64,000 nucleotides of DNA from Pseudomonadota bacterium (GCA_016703895.1 JADJBE010000026.1:186001-250000), one strand, 5' to 3'. Shown: positions 33,618-42,412, counted from the stretch's first letter. Notes: generated by a model from the letters alone, not told the origin. Translations and numbers: made by a program.

Positions 33618-35030
33618 ATGGCGCAATCATCCGATCCGAACCTCGGCCGCCGCGACTTCTTCGCCGCAGTTGGCGCAGGTGCCGCGGGGGCTTTAGGTGC
33701 CAGCCTGCTCGGCGGCCAAACTGCCCACGCGAACTGGGGCCTGATCGCGCCAGGCCCCATACCGGGCAAGGACTTCGACGCGCGCAGCCTAGTCAACAAG
33801 TCGCGTGCTTACGAGATCATGGAGCGCGAAGGGATCGACGGCATCGTTGCCCTCAATCCCGTCAATGTCTTCTACCTCGGCAACTACTTTTCCTACGAAC
33901 TGCAGAAGCTGCGCGCCATTCCCAGCTTTGCCGTCATGCCGCGCGATCCTAACAAGCCATCGTTCCTCGTCGTGGCATCGTCAGATCTCTGGTTCATCGC
34001 CAACGCCGCGCGTGAGCACCCCGAGATCATCCCGTACGCGTCTCCGGTCGGTTGGGAGCAATACCGCGATCCGGCGCTGTGGAGCCGCGAGCCCGAGTCC
34101 GGCAACTACATGCGCATGCCCGAGAATACCGACGCGCTCACCGAGATCGAACGCGGTTGGTACGAGCTCGAGAAGCGTTGGGAGACAGGCAAGGCCGCGA
34201 CGCCGGAGTGGGGCCTGGTCCGCGCCCTACGGGAAGCTGGCCTGAGCAACGGCAAAGTGGCCGTCGATGACATGCGCATCAAGGACATTCTCGCCACCCT
34301 CGGACAGAACCGTATCAGCTGCGTGCCGGGCGACAACACCTTTCGCAAGATCCGCATGATCAAGTCCGACGTCGAAGTCGGCCACATGCGCCGAGCAGCC
34401 CAGGCAAACCAATCCGCCTGCATGGCAACCCTCGCGCAGGTACAAGTGGGTATGACCAAAGCCGATTTCGACGCCATCTTCATGCTTGAGGCTGCCAAGC
34501 GCGGTGCCAAGGCAATGTGGATTGCCTCGGGCACTATCGGCGGGTTCCGCCATGGCACGGTGGTTGAAGGCGAGGCCATGATGGTGGACGCAGTCAGCCA
34601 GTTTAACTATTACCACGGCGACTTCGGCCGCACCTGGTGTGTAGGCGATCCACCGAAGGAGCTGCAGGAACGCATTCGCCTTACAAGCATGGCGCGGGAA
34701 GAGGCGCACGATGCGCTGCGTCCAGGAGTTAAGTACTCAGAGCTGCGCGAGAAAGTAACGGCGGCCGTCAAGCAGGCCAGCCCCTCCGGCTGGACTATGG
34801 GTGTCGGACCCCACTCCGTCGGCCTACAACACACCGATCAGCCCTATCGAGACGGCCTGCCCTTCGTGGTCCAAGATGACCTCACATTTCAGGAAGGCAT
34901 GACCCTAACTATCGATCTGCCACAGATCGAGATCGGCTGGGGCGCAACCCATCTCGAAGATTTGGTGGTGGTTACCAAAGATGGATTCGAGCCCTTGGCG
35001 CATATGGACGAACCATTGGTTATTGTCTAG
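33618..35030 (+). CDS. Exported M24 family metallopeptidase (Xaa-Pro aminopeptidase-like)
   Basis: A 470-residue creatinase/aminopeptidase-fold protein. The N-terminus has a Tat leader (LGRRDFFAAVGAGAAGALG). The creatinase N-domain covers about residues 50-235, and the pita-bread domain about 245-465. Metal-ligand candidates are visible in MMVDAVSQFNYYHGDFG (two Asp), GVGPHSVGLQHTDQP (His), QEGMTLTIDLPQIEIG (Glu) and a final GATHLEDLVVV (Glu). Substrate could be a proline dipeptide, or another C-N bond as in creatinase. An RBS-like AAGGAAG precedes the ATG at 33618. Confidence 0.85.
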   Translation: MAQSSDPNLGRRDFFAAVGAGAAGALGASLLGGQTAHANWGLIAPGPIPGKDFDARSLVNKSRAYEIMEREGIDGIVALNPVNVFYLGNYFSYELQKLRAIPSFAVMPRDPNKPSFLVVASSDLWFIANAAREHPEIIPYASPVGWEQYRDPALWSREPESGNYMRMPENTDALTEIERGWYELEKRWETGKAATPEWGLVRALREAGLSNGKVAVDDMRIKDILATLGQNRISCVPGDNTFRKIRMIKSDVEVGHMRRAAQANQSACMATLAQVQVGMTKADFDAIFMLEAAKRGAKAMWIASGTIGGFRHGTVVEGEAMMVDAVSQFNYYHGDFGRTWCVGDPPKELQERIRLTSMAREEAHDALRPGVKYSELREKVTAAVKQASPSGWTMGVGPHSVGLQHTDQPYRDGLPFVVQDDLTFQEGMTLTIDLPQIEIGWGATHLEDLVVVTKDGFEPLAHMDEPLVIV

Positions 35031-35042
35031 AACGGTGCGCCA

Positions 35043-35432
35043 ATGAAGTTCTGGCAGGGTCTCTGGCGAGTCCAGCTAGCGGGCTTGATTTCCCTCACTG
35101 CATTTGCGATCGGTGTCGGACTGCTGTTCGTGCTTGATGGGGGGATCCTGACGCCAAGCAGCACGCCGTCCGCCGACATCTTTGTACTTGGGTTTCTGCT
35201 TACGCTTTACTTTGGCATTGTGCCAGCGATGTTGCTCGGAGCGCCGGCCTACACCGCATTGTCCAGCGGCGACAAGGTCCAGTGGCGGCCGTTATTGGTC
35301 ACAGTTGTTCTGCCTGGGATTGCGATGTTGGTCATGAACCGGGCGATGGGGCTGATAGCAATCGTCGGTGGTCCTGCCGTGCTCTGTCTGACCCACCTGT
35401 TACATCAGAAATGGAGCCAACGTGCCAACTGA
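35043..35432 (+). CDS. Small integral membrane protein
   Basis: A 129-residue protein with three or four hydrophobic helices (about 10-32, 47-68, 82-100 and 104-118). It begins MKFWQGLWRVQLAGL 12 bases after the M24 peptidase stop and its end overlaps the next gene by 22 bases. No family is recognised. The MKFWQGLWR start with two short loops is typical of uncharacterised small envelope proteins. Confidence 0.6.
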   Translation: MKFWQGLWRVQLAGLISLTAFAIGVGLLFVLDGGILTPSSTPSADIFVLGFLLTLYFGIVPAMLLGAPAYTALSSGDKVQWRPLLVTVVLPGIAMLVMNRAMGLIAIVGGPAVLCLTHLLHQKWSQRAN

Positions 35433-36073
35433 CTCCGAGTCGCGAGCGGTTGGTTGAATTGCTCGCGATGATGCAGATCCCGGTGCGCGAGCTACTGCGG
35501 CGCAAGGGCACGCCATACGACGAGCTGCGACTCGACGACCCGGCGTTGAGCAATGATCAGCTAATCGATGCGATGATGGCGCATCCCATACTGATCAACC
35601 GCCCCATCGTCGTGACGGCGAAGGGCGCTCGGCTGTGCCGGCCCGCTGAACTGGTGATGGATCTGCTTGAACGGATGCGTGGCATTCAACTGGCAGAACA
35701 CCCCGTGCATCTGGGACTCGGCGCAACCGCCGAGTCGCAACCACCGTTCACCGGCGGCATGGAATGGTACGCCAGCTACGCACAACGGCACGCAGCGGAC
35801 GGCGCGGAAGGACGCCTCGTTAGTATGTACACATTCGCAGAGCCGTGGGATTCCTGGGAAATGCATCCCAGCGGCAGCGAAGTCGTGCTGTGTACCGCTG
35901 GGGTGATCGTGCTGCACCAGGAGCTGGCCGACGGGTCACGGCGCAAGGTCACACTGGCAGCGGGCGACTATGCGATCAATCCGCCAGGCGTTTGGCACAC
36001 AGCCGATGTCGAGACCACGGCGACTGCGGTGTTCATTACCGCCGGGCTGGGCACCGAGCATCGGCCACGCTAG
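35411..36073 (+). CDS. Fusion of ArsC C-terminal half to a cupin domain
   Basis: A 220-residue protein with two unrelated parts. Residues about 8-82 match the C-terminal half of a Grx-type arsenate reductase: PSRERLVELLAMMQIPVREL, RRKGTPYDEL, and the diagnostic HPILINRPIVVTAKGARLCR. The N-terminal half with the catalytic Cys (usually NPxCxxSR) is missing, so it should not reduce arsenate. Residues about 90-220 form a cupin: HPVHLGLGATA, DSWEMHPSGSEVVL and GDYAINPPGVWHTAD. The junction ERMRG contains a Met that could have been an independent cupin start. It may be a deletion-born chimera or a real fusion. Confidence 0.7.
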   Translation: MEPTCQLTPSRERLVELLAMMQIPVRELLRRKGTPYDELRLDDPALSNDQLIDAMMAHPILINRPIVVTAKGARLCRPAELVMDLLERMRGIQLAEHPVHLGLGATAESQPPFTGGMEWYASYAQRHAADGAEGRLVSMYTFAEPWDSWEMHPSGSEVVLCTAGVIVLHQELADGSRRKVTLAAGDYAINPPGVWHTADVETTATAVFITAGLGTEHRPR

Positions 36074-36103
36074 ATCATAACATCCGCTGACGACGTCTCG
36101 CGG

Positions 36104-37072
36104 TCAACGAAAGAACTCCCATGCAAGAGCGGCGCCATCAGCGTCCCGACACTGTGTACCTGTTAGTCGCGCAATGAGGCGGCCCCGCCGCTCGCTCGAG
36201 CGCGTTGGAGCCGTGTGCCCGCCACCCTCCATCATCACAAAGCGCACGGCAGCGCCATTCTCTCGCGCCGCGTAGTCGTCGACCTTCAATCTACAGCCAT
36301 CCTCCGGGGCGAGATCAGGCAGCATGCGGGACGCGGTGAAGGTACGCGCTGCCCGATTGCGCTCGATCCAGAAGTCGCGTGTTGCGATGGCAGAGAGAAC
36401 TTCATCCTGCTGCCCGCGGGCGCCCACCGTCCCGCCGCCCCACTTCATCAGCGGGTCGTTAGTACCATTGGCAATCAGGATCGGGACCGGCGCGCTATTG
36501 TTGTCTACTGCAGGAGTGGCCACCGGGAGGTTTGCGATGAACGCTGCACCACCGGCAAACGCCTGCGGCGCGTCGATCAGCAGCCGATAAACCATCATGC
36601 CACCATTGGACACCCCAGTGACGTAGACACGTTTGCGATCGATGCCGTGCGTGCGTGCCGCCCAGTCGATGACGACGAGCATGAACTGCACGTCGTCCAC
36701 GTCAGCCGCTTGCTGACCCGATGGATTGCGATAATCGTTCCAATGCTGCCGCCTGCCGCGCGGATCGCCGGTGCCTGCGCGTGTGCCATTGGGCGCCATC
36801 AGCAGAAAGCCGTGTAGATCAGCCAGTGCGGTCCAGTCGCGACCGAAGGCACTCTGCATCACCTGGTTCATGTTGCCGGTGCCGCCGTGTAGCAACAGCA
36901 CGAGTGGAGCGGCTGCCTTCAGGTCGGGCGGACGATGCGCCACTAACCAGCGCGGTGAACCATTGACGTCGATGAATTGCTCGCCCGCCGCCACTGCGGG
37001 GGCAGACACAGCCAGTCCGGCCAACGCTGCGATGCTCAGAATGGCTGCGAACCAATTGCCGCTTGACCGCAC
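36104..37072 (-). CDS. Exported esterase of the PHB depolymerase/LpqC type
   Basis: A 322-residue secreted alpha/beta hydrolase. A signal peptide (AAILSIAALAGLAVSAPAVAA) precedes the domain. The oxyanion region is LVLLLHGGTGN, the nucleophile elbow is YVTGVSNGGMM (Ser), the acid is probably in ANGTNDPLM (Asp), and the His is in EGGGHTAP. This set matches the polyhydroxybutyrate depolymerase/feruloyl esterase group, which cleaves polyester or aromatic esters outside the cytoplasm. The substrate is not identifiable. It stands alone, convergent with the cupin fusion gene. Confidence 0.83.
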   Translation of the reverse strand: MRSSGNWFAAILSIAALAGLAVSAPAVAAGEQFIDVNGSPRWLVAHRPPDLKAAAPLVLLLHGGTGNMNQVMQSAFGRDWTALADLHGFLLMAPNGTRAGTGDPRGRRQHWNDYRNPSGQQAADVDDVQFMLVVIDWAARTHGIDRKRVYVTGVSNGGMMVYRLLIDAPQAFAGGAAFIANLPVATPAVDNNSAPVPILIANGTNDPLMKWGGGTVGARGQQDEVLSAIATRDFWIERNRAARTFTASRMLPDLAPEDGCRLKVDDYAARENGAAVRFVMMEGGGHTAPTRSSERRGRLIARLTGTQCRDADGAALAWEFFR

Positions 37073-37144
37073 GATTTACTCCAATACGAGGAGCCGATAC
37101 GTCAGCAACTCAGAATACACCACTTCGGTCTCGGCATTCCCGCA

Positions 37145-37486
37145 CTAACCACGCTGAGCCGAGGCAGCATGTATCGCTGCCAACATGGTTGAATCAACTT
37201 GGCTCACCGCGCGCGCGATCGCGGCCTGCTGACACTCGATCGACTGCAGCCGTCGACGCAGATCACGGGAGTCTGCCGTCGGACACACTTGCCGCGCGGG
37301 CGACTTGATGCGCGAGTAGAGCCGCTTGACCCCGGCCTGCGTCGTCAGGCTCAGATCATCGTATTGCACCGAGATCTGCGGTGCGCCGCCTGCGGCAGGA
37401 TCGGCCAATGCAAAACTCGGTGCGACGGCCGTCACCAATGCAACCACGCCGCTTGATAGCAGTGCTACAACATTCTTGGCAGTCAT
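37145..37486 (-). CDS. UrcA family protein
   Basis: A 113-residue exported protein. I use the ATG at 37486 because a GAGGAGATC box precedes it; the ATG at 37510 is not supported. The signal peptide (VVALLSSGVVALVTAVAPSF) is followed by VQYDDLSLTTQAGVKRLYSR, the UrcA family signature, and two Cys (QVCPTADSRDLRR and IECQQA) likely to form a disulfide. UrcA proteins are small periplasmic proteins of unknown role found in Alpha- and Gammaproteobacteria. Confidence 0.85.
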   Translation of the reverse strand: MTAKNVVALLSSGVVALVTAVAPSFALADPAAGGAPQISVQYDDLSLTTQAGVKRLYSRIKSPARQVCPTADSRDLRRRLQSIECQQAAIARAVSQVDSTMLAAIHAASAQRG

Positions 37487-37574
37487 ATCGATCTCCTCAT
37501 GGAAGTTCACGAACGCTTTTCGTGCGATTCATGACACTCCTTTTTGCAGACCGACGACATAGCCGAAGCTCGTA

Positions 37575-37643
37575 CTGGTCCCTGCTGACAACGTACTCAC
37601 ACGTCTCGCTTGGCTGCTACGCGCTGGTCCCTGCTGACAACGT
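37575..37643. repeat. Two 20-base perfect direct repeats upstream of the histidine kinase
   Basis: The sequence CTGGTCCCTGCTGACAACGT occurs at 37575-37594 and again at 37624-37643, 49 bases apart start to start. Both lie within 140 bases of the kinase start codon, in the region shared with the divergent UrcA gene. The spacing is close to five helical turns, so the copies would face the same side of the DNA. They may be operator sites, perhaps for the LytTR regulator, or a small duplication. Confidence 0.7.
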
Positions 37644-37711
37644 GTTCGTCCCGGATTCGCGCCCGCGCGGCGAGTTGGATGCGCGCAGGGGTTATCCTTG
37701 GACTCTTGCTG

Positions 37712-38900
37712 ATGAATACATCCGACAACAACGGCACCGACCGCCCCGACACGTATCGCCTCAGCTGGCGCGTATTGTTGGCCATCTCGTTGGCGTTCTG
37801 GATCTTTGCCACGGTGTCAGCCGTTCTCTACGTTGATGGCATCACGCAGCATATGCCGGATGCCATGCGAGCCGACTACTTCGCACCGTGGCAGGCGCGC
37901 GTGTTGCAGTACGCTCTGCTGTTTCCGCCGCTGCTCGGTTGTTACTGGCTTGCGCTACGAATCGGCTGGTCGTCGCTGCGGCGCAGCCTGCCGAAGCAAT
38001 TGTTGCTTGGCATTGGCTTTGCGATGTTGGCGCGGCCCGCGCTGCTCGCGGCCATGTGGCTGATGCACTCCGGCCATACCGGCGCCATGCCGACCGAAGA
38101 AGTGTTGCCCAAATGCGAGAAGGCGACGCCGGAATGCGTTGGCTGGCCGCAGTTTTTCTGGGCCTACATTCGCTCCTCCGGCATCTCCAGCACTGCCGAC
38201 TTCCTGATCCGCTACGGCTTTGGCCTGGCACTACTCACAGGCGCCGCACTGTCGAAGCGCTACCACGAATCCACGCTACGTGTCGCGACGCTCGAGCGCC
38301 AGTGGAACGCCGCGCGGCTGTCCGCATTGCGCATGCAGCTCTCGCCGCACGCGCTGTTCAATTTGCTACATGTGATCCGTGGGCAAATCAGCTGGGATCC
38401 ACCCGCCGCACAGCGTATGGTGGTGCAACTGGGCGATCTGTTGCGCAGACTGCTGCACGCGGGCGAACAGGAGTTTTCGCACTTGCACGAGGAAATCGAG
38501 TTCGTGCGCATGTATCTGGAATTGCAGCAACAGCGCTTTGCCGATCGCTTGTCCATCGCGCTGCCCACTAACGAGCTACCGGACGTGTGGGTGCCGAGCC
38601 TGATCCTGCAGCCACTGGTCGCGAACGCCGTGACCCACAGTCTGCACGGCCACCAAGAGCCGGTGCTGATCAGTGTCACCGTTGCCGTGAAGCATGACCA
38701 ACTGGTCATCACCATTTGTAACGATACCAACGCAGATGCCGACATTGCTGACGAGCACATCGGCATCCGCAACACCCGCGAGCGGCTGGCTGTGCATTTT
38801 CGGCGATCGCGCTTCGCTGCGCTCGGCACGGGATGGCGACAACAAATGGTGCGCGGAGCTACGCATGCCGCAGCTGCGCGATCGGCCACAGGCGGACTGA
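37712..38900 (+). CDS. LytS/YehU-type sensor histidine kinase, frameshifted near 38798
   Basis: A membrane histidine kinase of the LytS type. Four or five hydrophobic helices occupy the first 200 residues. The His_kinase box reads LRMQLSPHALFNLLHVIRGQ, and the N box reads LILQPLVANAVTHSL. After the G-box segment GIRNTRERLAVHF, the family frame continues as GDRASLRSARDGD in the next frame and ends at 38900. A TTTT run at 38797-38800 (TTT expected) causes the shift. Read through without the shift, the protein runs into an Ala-rich tail to 38935 that overlaps the regulator gene. The restored stop lies seven bases before the response regulator ATG, as expected for an operon. Confidence 0.78.
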
Positions 38901-38907
38901 GCCCGCC

Positions 38908-39714
38908 ATGCAGCAGGATGTTAGTGCAAACATAAAGATCATGATCGTCGACGACGAGCCGGCCGGTCGGCGTGCCATACGGGAGTGCTGCGCAAGGCAT
39001 CCAGACCTGACCGTGATCGGCGAGTTCGGCGATCCGCGCGCCGCGCTGCAGGCAATCAATAGCGAGCAACCCGAGGTCGTGTTCCTCGATATTCGCATGG
39101 AGACGCTGTCCGGTATAGAGGTGGCACGCGCGCTCGACGACCCACCACCCATCGTCGTGTTCGTCACCGCGTACGACGAGTACGCCGTCGAGGCGTTTGA
39201 GCCGAATGCGGTCGACTACCTGCTGCAGCCGTTTGATGACGCGCGCTTTGACGGCACGTTGCAGCGAGTCCGTCAACGCCACCGCGCCGAGACTGACAAC
39301 GAGCGCGAACGAAGCTTCGCAGCACTGCTCGAGCGCCTCGATGAACGACGGCCTACGGGGTACGCCGCGCCGCAACGCCTGTTAGCTGAGTCCGGCGGCG
39401 CCTTTCACATGGTCAATGTCGCGGATATCGAAATCGTGGAGGCGAGCAGAAGCTACGTCAAGCTCACCGTGGGACGTGAAACCTTCAACGCCCGCAGCAC
39501 GCTGCAACGCGCAGAGGAACTTCTCGACCGCCAGCCGCTGCTGCGTATCAGCCGCTCCTGCATCGTCAATTCGCGCCATATCAAAGAGATCAACCGTACG
39601 CCACGCGGGGATTTCATTGTGGTGCTGGCCGGTGGCGTCACGGTGACCAGCAGCGAAGGCTACCGCAGCAAGGTTCGACAGTATTTCGATACGCTGCGGC
39701 TAGCGCCGCGGTAG
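38908..39714 (+). CDS. LytTR-family response regulator
   Basis: A 268-residue response regulator. The receiver domain spans about residues 8-125, with acidic residues in MIVDDEPAGRR, the phosphoacceptor Asp in VVFLDIRMETLSG and FVTAYDEYAVEAF plus the Lys-equivalent region. The LytTR DNA-binding domain covers about 165-265 (EIVEASRSYVKLTV, LLRISRSCIVNSRHIKEI). LytTR proteins bind paired direct repeats in bent promoters. It is encoded next to its LytS-type kinase. The ATG at 38908 is chosen because upstream codons lie within the kinase gene. Confidence 0.88.
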   Translation: MQQDVSANIKIMIVDDEPAGRRAIRECCARHPDLTVIGEFGDPRAALQAINSEQPEVVFLDIRMETLSGIEVARALDDPPPIVVFVTAYDEYAVEAFEPNAVDYLLQPFDDARFDGTLQRVRQRHRAETDNERERSFAALLERLDERRPTGYAAPQRLLAESGGAFHMVNVADIEIVEASRSYVKLTVGRETFNARSTLQRAEELLDRQPLLRISRSCIVNSRHIKEINRTPRGDFIVVLAGGVTVTSSEGYRSKVRQYFDTLRLAPR

Positions 39715-39801
39715 GCCAGTTCGGCTCCGGCGAGCACTTCAACAATAAGCTGCAGAGTGCATGTCGTTCAGCTTCGATGGGCGCGCAGCGCGGCGACCGT
39801 G

Positions 39802-40065
39802 TCAGCGGTCTGGCACTTCGGCCTGGCTTAACCAGCCGCGCTGCTGCGTTGTTAGCGCACGGGATGCGACCCACCACGAGCGATGCACCTGCGTGCCATC
39901 CTCGTGCGCGATTTCGCGTGCGCGAGGACCTACCTGCTCCTAATCTCTAGCTCGCCACTCCCGCTGCGCTATCGGATCGATTAGCCCGGACCGCACCAAG
40001 AACGCGGGCGTGTCCTGGATCGACGTTAACACCCACAGCCGCGTGCACCGTATACTCCAACTAGA
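39802..40065 (-). pseudogene. Possible protein-coding remnant with in-frame TAG
   Basis: In the 375-base gap after the response regulator, one minus-strand frame reads like protein: RLWVLTSIQDTPAFLVRSGL, IDPIAQREWRARD, an in-frame TAG at 39941-39939, then PRAREIAHEDGTQVHRSWWV and GWLSQAEVPDR before a stop at 39802. I see no convincing start codon and do not recognise the family. The identification is by amino-acid texture only. The rest of the gap, 39715-39801 and 40066-40089, shows nothing. Confidence 0.35.
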
Positions 40066-40089
40066 CCCGTGCCACAGAGACCTTCCGCT

Positions 40090-41004
40090 ATGGACAACCG
40101 CCGCACGTTCCTTGGGCTCGGTGCCGCCGCCGCCACGGCCGCCATCGCGACCAGCCTGCCTGCCGCCAGCCGCATTTACGATGGGATCATGGGGCGCGGT
40201 TACGCCCGCGGTCCGTATGGCCTAGTGCACTTTCAGGATTCTGGCGGACTGGTGCAGCCCCGCCCCGGCGAGTGGCCACTCGTGCTGCTGCACCAGTCCC
40301 CGGCGTCCACCCGTCAGTTCGAGTCCGCGTTCAAGCCACTCGTTGCCCGCGGCATCCGTTTCATCGCGATCGACACCCCCGGCTTCGGCTTCTCCGACCC
40401 CACGCCCGCGATACCGAAGCTCGAGGACTGGGCGCCCGCCATCGTCGCGGTGCTCGATCATCTCGGCATCCAGCAAGCCGACGTGCTCGGCCACCACACC
40501 GGCGCCCTCAACGCCACCGAAGTCGCGCTGCAGAACCCGCAGCGCGTGCGCCGCGTGATCCTCAACGGCCCGTTCCCCATCACCGAGGCCGAACGCGCCC
40601 AGTACATCGCCTCTGGCGAACGCAGCCACGCCGCAGGCGTGGCCGTCGTCGACGGCTCACACATGCTCAAGAGCTTCCAGACCCGCGTGCGCATGTGGGG
40701 CCCCAACCCCGACCCTGCGATCCTTACCCGCACCATCGCCGAGAAGTACCAGGGTCTCGGCCCGTATTGGTGGGGCCACCACGTCGCGTATCGTTACGAC
40801 CACACTGCCGCGCTCAAGCGCCTGACCCACCCCACTCTGATCCTCACCAACACGGGCGACGACATCTACGAACTCGCCCAGCGCGCTCGCACCCTGCGCC
40901 CCGACTTCGCCTACGTCGAGATCCAGGGCGGCACCCACGACATCGTCGACCAGCAGCCCGAGGCGTGGTGCGATGCGGTGGTCGCGTTCCTGCGGCGCAC
41001 CTAG
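40090..41004 (+). CDS. Exported alpha/beta hydrolase-fold protein with GHHTG elbow
   Basis: A 304-residue protein starting MDNRRTFLGLGAAAATAAIA, a Tat-type leader. The alpha/beta hydrolase fold is clear: PLVLLHQSPAS (oxyanion loop), IDTPGFGFSDP, and a late His in IQGGTHDIVDQQ. The nucleophile elbow, usually G-x-S-x-G, reads VLGHHTGALN, with His in the nucleophile position and no Ser. Such GHHTG variants occur in a subset of this superfamily, and their chemistry is unclear. The acid could be in LTNTGDDIYE. It has no tight operon partner. Confidence 0.8.
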   Translation: MDNRRTFLGLGAAAATAAIATSLPAASRIYDGIMGRGYARGPYGLVHFQDSGGLVQPRPGEWPLVLLHQSPASTRQFESAFKPLVARGIRFIAIDTPGFGFSDPTPAIPKLEDWAPAIVAVLDHLGIQQADVLGHHTGALNATEVALQNPQRVRRVILNGPFPITEAERAQYIASGERSHAAGVAVVDGSHMLKSFQTRVRMWGPNPDPAILTRTIAEKYQGLGPYWWGHHVAYRYDHTAALKRLTHPTLILTNTGDDIYELAQRARTLRPDFAYVEIQGGTHDIVDQQPEAWCDAVVAFLRRT

Positions 41005-41185
41005 CGGCGTCCCGCCTTACGCCAGTGCGGCCACGCAAATCGTGTCGCGTGAAGCTTGATCGTCGCAGTTCCGGCGCACGCGCGCCATTCCCGATGTGCC
41101 GATCGAGATGCTAACACCCGTCGACGCGAAGTACGTGCCGACGGAATTGGTAGGGGCCCAACCGCAAGCTACTGCAAGTAGGTTG
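41005..41185. other. Intergenic region, nothing recognised
   Basis: 181 bases between the convergent alpha/beta hydrolase and SDR genes. I see no open frame or strong hairpin that I would defend. It may hold the terminators of both flanking genes. Confidence 0.4.
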
Positions 41186-41932
41186 TTACTCTATCCACTT
41201 ACCTGCGGTGTATCCCCCGTCGACTCCGAGCGCCTGCCCGGTAATGAAGGAGGCCGCATCGGATGCCAAGAAGGCAATCGCAGCGGCGACTTCCGCAGCG
41301 TCGCCTAAGCGGTTCATGCTATGCAGCGCCTGGTTTTGCAGCAGCAAGTCCCGGTTTTTTGGTTCCTGAAAGAATCCTGTCAAGGGCGTGTCGATCAGAC
41401 CGGGACACACGCAATTCACGCGTACGTTAGATTTCCCCAGGTCAATGGCAATGCTGCGCGTGAGATGAATGACTGCGGCTTTGCTGACTGAGTACGCCGC
41501 GCTGAATCGTCGCGCGAGAATGCCAAATGTGCTGCCCGTGTTGACGATAGCGCCTGAGTCTCGCGCAATCATCGCAGGCAACACAGCCTGAACACACGCC
41601 AGCGTCCCGGTCAGATTGACTCCCATCAAGCGATCCCAGTCTTCCATCGGCAAGTCTTGCACGGGCACCAGCGGCAGAGCGATACCAGCGCAGTTCACCA
41701 GTACATCGACGTGGCCATACCGTGCATGAATGGCGTCGAATGCTGCACGAACATCTAACACCTTCGCGACATCGACTTGGTGGAAATCCGCGCCTTCCGG
41801 CAGCTCGGCACTGCCTTGGATATCAAGCACAACAATGGTGAACCCGTCCGCCGCAAATCGCTTTGCGGTGGCCAAGCCGATACCGGAGGCACCACCGGTT
41901 ATCACACAGATCTTCTTCTTTGAATTGGCCAT
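41186..41932 (-). CDS. Short-chain dehydrogenase/reductase
   Basis: A 248-residue classical SDR. The cofactor motif is TGGASGIG near residues 13-20, with Asp in VVLDIQG suggesting NAD preference. NAG is present in VLVNCAGIALP (as NCAG), the catalytic Ser in GSTFGI and the active-site YSVSK near residue 153. The C-terminal GQALGVDGGYTAG is typical. It is a cytoplasmic alcohol/ketone oxidoreductase of unassigned substrate. There is no signal peptide, unlike its neighbours. Confidence 0.9.
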   Translation of the reverse strand: MANSKKKICVITGGASGIGLATAKRFAADGFTIVVLDIQGSAELPEGADFHQVDVAKVLDVRAAFDAIHARYGHVDVLVNCAGIALPLVPVQDLPMEDWDRLMGVNLTGTLACVQAVLPAMIARDSGAIVNTGSTFGILARRFSAAYSVSKAAVIHLTRSIAIDLGKSNVRVNCVCPGLIDTPLTGFFQEPKNRDLLLQNQALHSMNRLGDAAEVAAAIAFLASDAASFITGQALGVDGGYTAGKWIE

Positions 41933-41982
41933 ATATTCAGATGCTTATAGCAACTATGGAGCGCTAGTGCGACTCGCACGCG

Positions 41983-42336
41983 TTAGTAGCCGAGCCCGTC
42001 CGTCGGCCAATTCCGGATCGTCATCTCGCGTTTGGGTTGATCGGAATACCAATCGAGGGCATTACCGGTGGCCTGGCCAGCGTCTATCGCGGTCAGCCGA
42101 ACGACCAGTAGACTCCTGGCTGCGATATACGATCCCGCCCACGAAACAACCAAGAAGTCATTGATCACGCAAACCTTCTGGCAAAGATCCAGCTCCACAC
42201 CCTAGTTGGTCTCGAAAATCTCGCTCGAACTTCCGACCGAGGGGAGTTCTACGGACTTGGCGATCGACGTAGGGCGGTGCACTAGCAAATCACCCAATAA
42301 GACAGGCACGTCTCGGTAAGCGGTGGTGTGATCCAT
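41983..42336 (-). pseudogene. Conserved-looking ORF interrupted by an in-frame TAG
   Basis: From the ATG at 42336 the frame reads MDHTTAYRDVPVLLGDLLVH and continues to SSSEIFETN, hits a TAG at 42204-42202, then goes on in the same frame with LDLCQKVCVINDFLVVSWAG, RSLLVVRLTAIDAG and ends NWPTDGLGY. The two halves are clearly one protein of 117 codons. The KVCVINDFLVVSWAG segment resembles Ntn-hydrolase-like strands, but I cannot name a family. The stop may be a true nonsense mutation, a base error, or recoding. A longer relative may exist, since the end is abrupt. Confidence 0.5.
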
Positions 42337-42412
42337 GAGCCGGGGCTCCAATTTCGAGGGCATCGGCGGCCTTAGATAGTTCTCGCAACGAAGTCGCGGC
42401 TGTCAGCAGCAC

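Noticed and set aside
37575..37643. CRISPR-like repeat pair
   Set aside because: Only two copies, a spacer of 29 bases, no further repeats and no cas genes.
40272..41114. 280-codon frame overlapping the GHHTG hydrolase
   Set aside because: Extreme Arg/Pro/His composition typical of a frame-shifted shadow.
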